Shown here in pieces: positions 1-5,428 of a stretch of 6,726 nucleotides of DNA. The notes below the pieces were generated by a model. It was not told where the DNA came from. It did no database searches and saw only the letters and a list, made by a program, of their open reading frames with translations. A program made the translations under genes and the position numbers. This stretch comes from Geopsychrobacter sp. (GTDB lineage Bacteria; Desulfobacterota; Desulfuromonadia; Desulfuromonadales; Geopsychrobacteraceae), in the NCBI GenBank assembly GCA_030620915.1, contig JAUXIR010000081.1, positions 1 to 6,726 on the forward strand. Direction: 5' to 3'. The first letter of the stretch is position 1; every line of letters starts with the position of its first letter.

Positions 1-26
1 AGAATCAGGCTGAGTGAACCCTAAGG

Positions 27-1178
27 ATGCCAAAGCCCGCTGAAAACAATCGCGTCAGCCTAGAGTCCCTCGACGATTACTCGCCGGAGAAAACTCGTGC
101 GGCACTTATCCGGCTGCTGGAACCGCTGGGTGGCATGGGGCACTTCGTTAAGCCCGGCCAGAAGGTTTTGCTGAAACCGAACCTGCTGGCCGCAAAGCCT
201 GCAGAAAAGGCGGTTACCACCCACCCTGAAATTGTTCGTTCAGTCGCCCGGCTGGTGCAAGATGTTGGCGGCATCGTCTATCTCGGCGATTCTCCCGGAA
301 TCGGCAGCGCCGAAACTGTCGCACGCAAGTGTGGGATCATGGCCGTCGTCGAACAACTCGGCATCCACTTCACCCCCTTCGAAACATCGGTCAAGATCCA
401 TCCGCACGGACGCACATTCCAAGAGCTCGAAGTCGCCGGCGAACTGCTTGACGCTGATGTCGTCATCAATCTGCCAAAGCTTAAGACCCACCAGATGATG
501 GGCCTGACCTGTGCGGTAAAGAACATGTTCGGCGCGGTGGTCGGACTGCGCAAACCCCGCCTTCACCTGCAGGCGGGTAGTGACAAGGCGCTCTTTGCCC
601 TGATGCTGCTTGAGCTCTGCGAACAACTCAGGCCGGCGCTATCGATTGTTGATGCGGTCGTGGGCATGGAGGGGGACGGTCCCGGCAGCGGTGACCCGGT
701 AGCGATCGGTGCGCTTCTAGCGGGCACTAACCCGCTGGCAATCGATGCGGTTGCGACCGAACTGGTCGGGATGAAGCCACATCAATCCTGGATCCAGAAA
801 AGAGCGATTGAAACCAAACGGAGTGGTGCACTGCTGGATGACGTGGAGCTGCTCGGGGACAGGCTGGAAAAACTGCGCCTCAGCGATTTCAGAACCGCCA
901 AAAGCACCGACATCAACGGGCGTATGCCGGACTTCATACAGCGTCTGCTCAAACAAGCCCTGACCGCAAGACCGGTCCCCGATCACAACATCTGCACCTG
1001 CTGCGAAATCTGCGTGAAGCACTGTCCGCCAGAGGCAATGGTCATCACAAAGCAGCGGCTTAAAATCGATTACAAAAGATGTATCCGTTGTTTCTGCTGT
1101 CAGGAACTCTGCCCACTGGGGGCTCTGGCGACAAGACAGGGGGTTCTGCTCAGATTGGCCCAACAGCTCAAACGCTAA
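27..1178 (+). CDS. DUF362 domain protein with C-terminal 2x[4Fe-4S] ferredoxin domain
   Basis: The 383-residue product has a DUF362 domain over roughly residues 8-290, with the family's hallmark stretches KVLLKPNLL (46-54), YLGDSPG (85-91), INLPKLKTHQ (147-156) and a GTNPLAIDAV segment (233-242). A bacterial ferredoxin domain follows at about 315-370. Two full C-x2-C-x2-C-x3-C-P motifs are visible: Cys323/326/329/333 and Cys352/355/358/362, which should hold two [4Fe-4S] clusters. Extra cysteines occur inside both motifs (Cys325 and Cys357). There is no signal peptide or membrane segment, so it is probably a cytoplasmic electron-transfer protein or oxidoreductase; the substrate of this family is not established. 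The family-like sequence begins near residue 9, supporting this ATG, but no well-spaced Shine-Dalgarno is seen: a TAAGG abuts the ATG, and a TAA at 22-24 could be the stop of an upstream gene, which would suggest translational coupling. The family call is firm; the function is open. Confidence 0.93.
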   Translation: MPKPAENNRVSLESLDDYSPEKTRAALIRLLEPLGGMGHFVKPGQKVLLKPNLLAAKPAEKAVTTHPEIVRSVARLVQDVGGIVYLGDSPGIGSAETVARKCGIMAVVEQLGIHFTPFETSVKIHPHGRTFQELEVAGELLDADVVINLPKLKTHQMMGLTCAVKNMFGAVVGLRKPRLHLQAGSDKALFALMLLELCEQLRPALSIVDAVVGMEGDGPGSGDPVAIGALLAGTNPLAIDAVATELVGMKPHQSWIQKRAIETKRSGALLDDVELLGDRLEKLRLSDFRTAKSTDINGRMPDFIQRLLKQALTARPVPDHNICTCCEICVKHCPPEAMVITKQRLKIDYKRCIRCFCCQELCPLGALATRQGVLLRLAQQLKR

Positions 1179-1808
1179 TCAGGCCTTGAGGGCCGCCGCA
1201 CAGTGAGGGCAGCCGTCTTTTTCCGGATCCAAAACCATCTCTTCGCGCAGATACCTGATCGCATCATTCAACCGCCCGACGGTTCCACCAAATCCGGTCT
1301 GGAAACGACGCACCATCTGTTCGTCTTCAAAGCTCAGAATCGAAGGGTGGCAACAGGGAGCGGCGACACTGCCGAGCAGAAAATAAGAGTTCTGGGCCGC
1401 ATGCAGCTTGCCGGTCAGGTAGTCGGCGGTAAATGCCATCATGATATTTTCACCATAGAGAAGGTGTGCCGAAATTCCACAATGCGGGCAACAGGCCTGC
1501 CGCTGTTCGCCATGCTTGCCCGTTAGCGTATAGAGCAGATGCTGCGTTGGCGCGCGAGTGCAAATCAAACATTCGCCCTGCCGACCCTCCGGGAAGCTCT
1601 TCATGTCGCCTGCCGGCCCAGGCGAAACAGCCCGCGGCACGGCCCCCCCATGGATCCGCTTCAGCAGGCCTTTCTCTTCAAGCAGGACAAGGTCGCGATG
1701 AATCGTCATCTTTGAGACCTGAAACTCCGCTGCCAAATCAGCCACCTGAAGGTTTCCTGCTGCCTGCAGCTGCGCCAGGATCATCTCCCGTCTATCACTA
1801 GAAGTCAT
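1179..1808 (-). CDS. DeoR-type HTH regulator fused to a NosL-like cysteine-rich domain
   Basis: The product has 209 residues. Residues 4-57 match the DeoR N-terminal winged HTH: a LAAEFQVSKMTIHRDL core with the recognition helix near 32-46, ending in the typical RIHGGAVP. The usual DeoR sugar-phosphate effector domain (about 200 further residues) is absent. A linker (58-76) instead leads into a region resembling the NosL family: C-x2-C at 80-83, CCPHC at 106-110, a TADYLTGKL stretch (127-135), SYFLLGS (141-147), then PCCHP (151-155) where NosL has P-M-G-H-E, and a FGGTVGRL segment (173-180) like NosL's HGGRVLRF. A last CPHC sits at 200-203. NosL proteins are Cu(I)-binding lipoproteins linked to nitrous oxide reductase maturation; this one has no signal peptide and should be cytoplasmic. 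I infer a metal- or thiol-responsive transcription factor. A GGGGA lies close to the ATG as a weak ribosome site. The HTH is certain; the NosL relation is from remembered motifs. Confidence 0.88.
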   Translation of the reverse strand: MTSSDRREMILAQLQAAGNLQVADLAAEFQVSKMTIHRDLVLLEEKGLLKRIHGGAVPRAVSPGPAGDMKSFPEGRQGECLICTRAPTQHLLYTLTGKHGEQRQACCPHCGISAHLLYGENIMMAFTADYLTGKLHAAQNSYFLLGSVAAPCCHPSILSFEDEQMVRRFQTGFGGTVGRLNDAIRYLREEMVLDPEKDGCPHCAAALKA

Positions 1809-1887
1809 CTGTCCCCGTTATTCACGTTCATTTGTTAGCAAAAAACACACACGAAATGTTGCGTACCGGACCAACCGCTGTTAGATT

Positions 1888-1915
1888 ATTATCAAACCAT
1901 GACCACAAAGGTCAT
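1888..1915 (-). promoter_or_regulatory. Candidate sigma-70 promoter of the HTH/NosL-like regulator
   Basis: On the minus strand, ATGACC (1910-1915; four of six matches to TTGACA) lies 16 bp before GATAAT (1888-1893; five of six matches to TATAAT). Transcription would start near 1880 and leave a leader of about 70 nt before the ATG at 1808. It is the best -35/-10 pair I found in the upstream region, but it is a match by eye. Confidence 0.45.
1899..1915. promoter_or_regulatory. Inverted repeat ATGACC-N5-GGTCAT, possible operator
   Basis: This is a perfect 6-bp dyad: ATGACC at 1899-1904, spacer 1905-1909, GGTCAT at 1910-1915. One arm coincides with the candidate -35 hexamer of the divergent HTH/NosL-like gene and the other lies in its spacer. 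This is where a repressor would block its own promoter. Autoregulation is an inference; the dyad itself is plain in the sequence. Confidence 0.4.
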
Positions 1916-1918
1916 AAA

Positions 1919-1930
1919 TTGTTCTAACAA
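1919..1930. repeat. Short inverted repeat TTGTT-CT-AACAA
   Basis: Perfect 5-bp arms (1919-1923 and 1926-1930) flank a 2-bp centre. It lies three bases from the ATGACC/GGTCAT dyad and contains one copy of the CTAACAA heptamer. It could be a second protein-binding site; short AT-rich dyads can also arise by chance. Confidence 0.35.
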
Positions 1931-1938
1931 TAACATTA

Positions 1939-1959
1939 CTTGTGTTCTTTTCCCACAAG
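1939..1959. repeat. Inverted repeat CTTGTG-N9-CACAAG
   Basis: Perfect 6-bp arms at 1939-1944 and 1954-1959 are separated by a pyrimidine-rich 9-nt spacer. No U-tract follows on either strand, so a DNA-binding site is more likely than a terminator. A weaker AACAA-N8-TTGTT dyad follows at 1975-1992. Confidence 0.35.
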
Positions 1960-2054
1960 CCCAGCAAAGAGGTCAACAATTCATTTCTTGTTTACGCTGA
2001 TTTAAGCATTCAGGCGCCGAACAGGATCTAACAAAACATGAACGGGAGGGAACC

Positions 2055-2300
2055 ATGTTACATTTTCATCGGCAGCTCGTTCCAGCGATATTCCTTATCT
2101 CCCTACTAGCCAGCCCCTTCGCTCCCCTGCCCGACAACCTGGGCAGTCCACACACATTTCATTTACAAATTAATTTTTCCTGGCGGGTTGAACAACCTTT
2201 TGCCGCACCGGTTCTCTCCATAAGGAAAGGGCAGGACGACGATGTCATCCTGCCCTTTCTTGCGATAAATTGGTACAGAGATCGATCTCAGCGGACCTGA
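2055..2300 (+). CDS. Doubtful small ORF with a hydrophobic N-terminus
   Basis: The 81-codon reading frame starts at an ATG preceded by a strong purine-rich GGGAGGG (2044-2050, 4 nt away). Residues 8-22 are hydrophobic and end in SLLASPFA, like a short signal peptide or membrane segment, and the rest matches no family I know. Against it: the frame runs straight through the 12-bp hairpin terminator and past the end of the minus-strand nfu gene, and its C-terminal third looks like translated terminator. If real, only the first 50 or so codons are likely to have been selected, and the gene may be a decayed remnant. Confidence 0.2.
   Translation: MLHFHRQLVPAIFLISLLASPFAPLPDNLGSPHTFHLQINFSWRVEQPFAAPVLSIRKGQDDDVILPFLAINWYRDRSQRT
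2225..2259 (-). terminator. Hairpin terminator downstream of nfu
   Basis: A perfect 12-bp stem (2225-2236 with 2248-2259; core GGGCAGGA/TCCTGCCC) encloses an 11-nt loop. It lies 28 nt beyond the nfu stop codon, and on the minus strand the stem ends in CCCTTTC followed by CTTATGG, a broken U-tract. On the plus strand the stem is followed by TTGCG, so it could also stop transcription coming from the left and act in both directions. Confidence 0.7.
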
Positions 2301-2512
2301 ACGACTTCCTTGACCGCCGGAAGCTGCTCCATCAGGGTCTTTTCGATGCCCATCTTCAAGGTCATGGTCGACATCGGGCAGGAGCCACAGGCGCCGGTAA
2401 GACGCACGCTCACGACGCCATCATCGGACACGTCAACCAATTCAACATCACCGCCATCAGCCTGCAGCGCGGGGCGAACCTGATTTAAAACTTCTTGAAC
2501 CTGTGCTTTCAT
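2288..2512 (-). CDS. nfu: NifU-like C-terminal domain protein (Nfu-type Fe-S cluster carrier)
   Basis: The 74-residue product consists of the Nfu domain alone. It shows the conserved helix start and turn [14 protein letters not shown] (13-26), the strand pair around DDGVVSVRL (30-38), and the cluster-binding C-x2-C in GACGSCPMS (Cys42 and Cys45). Such proteins bind a [4Fe-4S] cluster, usually across a dimer, and hand it to target apoproteins in the cytoplasm. The A-type N-terminal domain of E. coli NfuA and the IscU-like and central domains of full NifU are missing, as in many short bacterial homologues. An AGAGGA lies 8 nt before the ATG. The gene is last in the rhodanese/MidA/nfu run, 86 nt after the methyltransferase stop, with its own candidate promoter in that gap and a hairpin terminator after it. 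Confidence 0.94.
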   Translation of the reverse strand: MKAQVQEVLNQVRPALQADGGDVELVDVSDDGVVSVRLTGACGSCPMSTMTLKMGIEKTLMEQLPAVKEVVQVR

Positions 2513-2559
2513 CTGGGATTTCCTCTCGAAATAGCGGTAATAAAACCTTCTTGGTTACG

Positions 2560-2589
2560 ATTATAACCTTAACAGCGAAAACCCGGCAA
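2560..2589 (-). promoter_or_regulatory. Candidate promoter of nfu
   Basis: On the minus strand a perfect TATAAT (2560-2565) lies 18 bp after TTGCCG (2584-2589; four of six matches to TTGACA). The -10 sits inside a GGTTA-N6-TAACC inverted repeat (2553-2568), and the hexamer AAGGTT occurs twice, 21 bp apart (2565-2570 and 2544-2549 on this strand). Initiation near 2553 would leave a leader of about 40 nt. Nfu could thus be made independently of the two genes before it. Confidence 0.5.
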
Positions 2590-2598
2590 GCTAAGATT

Positions 2599-3771
2599 TC
2601 ACATGTCGGGCAGCAAACCGATGGCACTGATCGGCCGCGCACAGAGCAGATCGGGCTTGCCCAGCCCCTTCCCCTGCAACAATACCTTAAAAGTCTCGCC
2701 CATCCCGCCATCAGGCAGGATCAAGCTTTTCAAAGTCATCCGCAGGGCCTGCGCACGTTTCGGATCGGATTCAAGTGTCTGCAGTCGGATCAACTCCTCC
2801 AGAAAACCGAGCCCCATCAAGAAGCGATACTGCTCACCAAAATAAAGGGTCTCAAAGCCCTGCTCGCCGGCAATTTTTTCCAACAGGGTAAAGTTGACAT
2901 GGGCGGTCATATCCTGGCAGCCGATATACTGATAGGGGTTATCACTCGACTGGTGACGATGATAACAGAGCAGGGTTCCGGCTCGCCGCCAGGGTGCCAA
3001 CAGCTCTGTGGCCGGATAACCGTAATCGATGGTCAGCACCGCGCCACGCTCTATTTTCTGGCTAACCTGTTCGATCCAATCGAGAGAGGCCAGATTCACC
3101 TCGGCACGGTTCCCTTCGACAAGGGGCTGTTGCGACAGCTCAAAATAATCGATGATTCGTGGATCGGTCAGTGGTCCCAGCTCTTCGACAAAGACACCAT
3201 CGACACAATTGACCATGACCTCCAGCAGCTCTCCATCTCTCTTCTCAACCAGATGAACCGGAAAAGCATCAACCAGTTCGTTACTCAGAAAGCAGCCGCT
3301 AAAAGTCTTGAGTTCCGAGAATTCACACCAGGAGATCCGGCCAGCATCGACATGGACGGACAACCTTTGGCGCTGTCGGTTGCGGTGATCGGGGCTCAAC
3401 TCAACAATCCGGTACTCAAGCTGGGCATAAAGTTCAGGGGCTTCATCGACCAAGGCATCGAGCAGGTCGAGGCAGAGGTAACCTTCGCCCGCGCCCTGCT
3501 CTACCAGCGTGAAGGGACCCTCGCCCATCAGTTGCCAGAGTTGAATGACCTGTCGCGCAATCAGCCTGCCGAACAGGGAATGAACGCTTGAAGAGGTAAA
3601 AAAGTCCCCCTGTTTGCCGATCCGGGTCCGGGACGAGGTGTAATAACCATGCTGCGGATGATAGAGACAAAGCTCCATATAACGCGCGAAGCTGATCGGG
3701 CCCTGCTGTTCGATCAGGCGGATAATCTCGGCTTTCAGCTCGGTCGATTCTTCGAATTCGATGTCATTCAT
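2599..3771 (-). CDS. SAM-dependent methyltransferase, MidA/NDUFAF7 family
   Basis: The 390-residue product matches the MidA (DUF185, Methyltransf_28) family along its whole length. It shows an N-terminal FARYMELCLYHPQHGYY segment (28-44), the GDFFTSSSVHSLFG signature (55-68), SAM motif I LVEQGAGEG (89-97), SNELVDAFPVHLV (163-175), IDYGYP (248-253) and the late DMTAHVNFT (287-295). The mitochondrial relative NDUFAF7 dimethylates an arginine of complex I subunit NDUFS2; the target of bacterial members is not known to me. The protein is probably cytoplasmic. An in-frame ATG at 3795 would add eight residues, but nothing resembling a Shine-Dalgarno precedes it, while AAGGTG lies 9 nt before the ATG at 3771, so I chose the latter. 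The gene follows the rhodanese gene by 73 nt and precedes nfu by 86 nt on the same strand. Confidence 0.92.
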   Translation of the reverse strand: MNDIEFEESTELKAEIIRLIEQQGPISFARYMELCLYHPQHGYYTSSRTRIGKQGDFFTSSSVHSLFGRLIARQVIQLWQLMGEGPFTLVEQGAGEGYLCLDLLDALVDEAPELYAQLEYRIVELSPDHRNRQRQRLSVHVDAGRISWCEFSELKTFSGCFLSNELVDAFPVHLVEKRDGELLEVMVNCVDGVFVEELGPLTDPRIIDYFELSQQPLVEGNRAEVNLASLDWIEQVSQKIERGAVLTIDYGYPATELLAPWRRAGTLLCYHRHQSSDNPYQYIGCQDMTAHVNFTLLEKIAGEQGFETLYFGEQYRFLMGLGFLEELIRLQTLESDPKRAQALRMTLKSLILPDGGMGETFKVLLQGKGLGKPDLLCARPISAIGLLPDM

Positions 3772-3844
3772 TTTTAATTGCACCTTAGGCACCATGTGAT
3801 TGAAAATTGCACGCCGCGAAACAGCTCTTTTGCTCAGACCGGAA

Positions 3845-4234
3845 TCAGGGAGCCCCGCTCAAAACCGGAAGCCGATACAGCTTCGACCAAGCCTCTATCC
3901 CGCCTCTCAGGTCATAGACTTCAGCATAGCCCTTACGCACGAGGTACTCCGCAACCTGAGAGCTACGTGCTCCGACCGCACAATAGATCAGCAACGGACG
4001 ATCGGTCGGGACCTCACCAATCCGGGCCAGAAATTTGTCAATCGGAATCAAGTGCGCCCCCGCCAAACGAACCTGAAAATATTCCGGTGGGGTCCTGACA
4101 TCCAGCAGGTAGATTTCGGAATTTTCCTTCAGCATTTTCTGTGCAGTCCGCGAATCCACATTTTGCGCGACGGCAGCCTGGGCCGCTGAGAACATTGAAC
4201 CGATCAGCAGCAGGGCAAGACCAATCTTTTTCAT
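3845..4234 (-). CDS. Exported single-domain rhodanese-like sulfurtransferase
   Basis: The 129-residue product starts with a clear Sec signal: KK, a hydrophobic run (5-16), then SAAQA and a likely cleavage after Ala20 or Ala23. The mature part is one rhodanese domain: LLDVRTPPEY (43-52), GAHLIPIDKF (59-68), the active-site loop CAVGARS with catalytic Cys85 and Arg90, and a final DLRGGIEAW (108-116). Such proteins move sulfane sulfur through a cysteine persulfide, here on the periplasmic side; donor and acceptor cannot be read from sequence. The frame is open nine codons further upstream, but the ATG at 4234 has AGGAG 10 nt before it and starts the signal peptide directly, so it is preferred. 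It is the first gene of the minus-strand run and is divergent from glpX. A TATAAA on the minus strand at 4286-4291 may be part of its promoter, but I found no good -35. Confidence 0.93.
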   Translation of the reverse strand: MKKIGLALLLIGSMFSAAQAAVAQNVDSRTAQKMLKENSEIYLLDVRTPPEYFQVRLAGAHLIPIDKFLARIGEVPTDRPLLIYCAVGARSSQVAEYLVRKGYAEVYDLRGGIEAWSKLYRLPVLSGAP

Positions 4235-4361
4235 CGAATCAAAACTCCTGTTCAAAAGCATTTCGCGCCATCATATTCAACTCGCTTTATATTTTCCACC
4301 CCCTATCTTACACCACGGGCTGCAACGCTTGAATTGAAGAAGAAATCATGCCATCATGTCG

Positions 4362-4370
4362 TGCTAAAAT
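4362..4370 (+). promoter_or_regulatory. Candidate extended -10 promoter of glpX
   Basis: TG-C-TAAAAT (4362-4370) is an extended -10 element with five of six matches to TATAAT. No good -35 sits 17 bp upstream, as is common for extended -10 promoters. Transcription would start near 4377, about 30 nt before the ATG pair at 4406-4411, and inside the longer TTG-initiated frame that begins at 4334. It therefore supports the shorter protein. Confidence 0.4.
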
Positions 4371-4405
4371 ACACAGATCCTGAACCTGTAAAACAGAAAC
4401 GAATA

Positions 4406-5371
4406 ATGATGAAGATTGATCGAAGCTTAGCCCTGGAGATGGCCAGAATCACCGAAGCAGCAGCCGTAGAGTCTGGTCGCTGGGTTGGTCGAGGCAACAA
4501 GATTGCTGCCGACGATGCAGCCACCACTGCCATGCGTGACACCTTGAACCGTATGGATATCGACGGCACAGTCGTCATCGGTGAAGGGGAGATGGACGAA
4601 GCCCCGATGCTCTACATCGGTGAGCAGCTTGGTCAGGGAGGGCTGAAGGTCGACATCGCGGTCGATCCTCTCGAAGGGACCAACATCTGTGCCAACGGCT
4701 CAAACGGTGCCATCACGACCATTGCCATGGCGCCGACCGGGGGGTTTCTCCACGCGCCGGATATGTACATGGATAAAATCATCACCGGCCCGGCCGGGCA
4801 CGGGGCGGTCGATATCAACAAGAGTGCGGGTGAAAACGCCCTGCTGCTTGCACGGGCCAAGGGCTGTGATGTCCAGGATCTAACCGTCGTACTGCTCAAC
4901 CGTCCGCGGCATAAAAAAGCAATTGATGATCTTCGAGAGGTCGGGGCACGAATTCTGCTGATCGAAGACGGCGATGTCGCCCCTGCGGTTGCTACCGGGA
5001 TCGAAGACAGCGGCATCGACATGGTGATGGGCATCGGCGGAGCCCCCGAAGGGGTCCTGACCGCAGCGGCGGTCCGCTGCTTCGGCGGATTCATGCAGGG
5101 CCGGCTTATCTTCACCTGCGACGAAGAACGGGACCGTGCCCGCAGCATGGGCATCGATGCCCTTGATCGCACCTACCAGGCCGAGGAGATGGCGCAGGGC
5201 GAAGTTTTCTTTGCCGCAACCGGCGTCACCAACGGAGATCTGGTGCGAGGGGTTCGCTATTTTGCCGGTGGTGCGCGTACCCACACCGTGGTCATGCGTT
5301 CAGCAAGCCGCACGATCCGTTTTATTGAAACCCTGCATTATTTCGATTATAAACCAGGCTACACAAAGTAA
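4406..5371 (+). CDS. glpX: Class II fructose-1,6-bisphosphatase (GlpX)
   Basis: The 321-residue product hydrolyses fructose-1,6-bisphosphate to fructose-6-phosphate in gluconeogenesis; some members also act on sedoheptulose-1,7-bisphosphate. It starts with the family hallmark DRSLALE (5-11) and shows GNKIAADDAAT (30-40), GEGEMDEAP (59-67), the metal-binding VDPLEGT (86-92), the sugar-phosphate loop DMYMDKIITG (119-128) and GIGGAPEGVL (209-218). Asp36, Glu60, Asp87, Glu90 and Glu215 line up with the metal ligands of E. coli GlpX as I recall them, so the enzyme looks intact. The frame stays open to a TTG at 4334, but the 24 extra residues are unlike GlpX and a candidate promoter lies inside them. 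The adjacent ATGs at 4406 and 4409 are both possible starts, and neither has a clear Shine-Dalgarno. The gene is divergent from the rhodanese and followed 99 nt later by the kinase-like gene. Confidence 0.95.
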   Translation: MMKIDRSLALEMARITEAAAVESGRWVGRGNKIAADDAATTAMRDTLNRMDIDGTVVIGEGEMDEAPMLYIGEQLGQGGLKVDIAVDPLEGTNICANGSNGAITTIAMAPTGGFLHAPDMYMDKIITGPAGHGAVDINKSAGENALLLARAKGCDVQDLTVVLLNRPRHKKAIDDLREVGARILLIEDGDVAPAVATGIEDSGIDMVMGIGGAPEGVLTAAAVRCFGGFMQGRLIFTCDEERDRARSMGIDALDRTYQAEEMAQGEVFFAATGVTNGDLVRGVRYFAGGARTHTVVMRSASRTIRFIETLHYFDYKPGYTK

Positions 5372-5428
5372 ACCCAAAGCTGCGCAACATTACATTCAAG
5401 CTGTTATTGGTGCATTTGACACAACAAC

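Larger units (their letters stand above)
1809..2287. other. Intergenic region of about 480 bp, repeat-bearing
   Basis: No confident gene lies here. The left half (1809-2050) is visibly more AT-rich than the flanking genes and carries the regulator's candidate promoter, several short inverted repeats (listed separately) and a recurring heptamer CTAACAA: at 1924-1930, at 2028-2034, and inverted as TTGTTAG at 1832-1838, with a one-mismatch copy CTGTTAG at 1878-1884. The right half holds a doubtful small ORF, a hairpin with arms CTGCCC (2127-2132) and GGGCAG (2141-2146), a 10-bp AT palindrome at 2167-2176, a GGTTG-AA-CAACC dyad at 2186-2197 and the terminator at 2225-2259. Confidence 0.7.

Noticed and set aside
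1..24. End of an upstream plus-strand gene
   Set aside because: All three plus frames hit stops by position 24, so a gene may end here, but there are too few codons to support one.
1182..1194. GGCC-N5-GGCC as a shared terminator between the converging genes
   Set aside because: A 4-bp stem with no U-tract, lying inside the coding end of the regulator gene, is not enough.
2186..2197. GGTTG-AA-CAACC followed by TTTT, as a small terminator
   Set aside because: A 2-nt loop cannot form and the relaxed 4-bp stem is too weak. It is kept only as a minor dyad in the intergenic description.
2181..2204. Possible sigma-54 promoter (TGGC ... TTGC)
   Set aside because: The spacing between the two elements is far longer than the fixed -24/-12 distance.
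2503..3591. Long plus-strand open frame (362 codons) opposite the methyltransferase gene
   Set aside because: It lies wholly over the MidA-like gene and nfu start, its translation shows no family motifs, and the minus-strand product matches its family end to end. It is an antisense shadow.
4633..5172. Minus-strand frame (179 codons) within glpX
   Set aside because: Composition is dominated by Ser, Arg, Ala and Pro, as expected from reading a GC-rich gene backwards; glpX is certain on the other strand.
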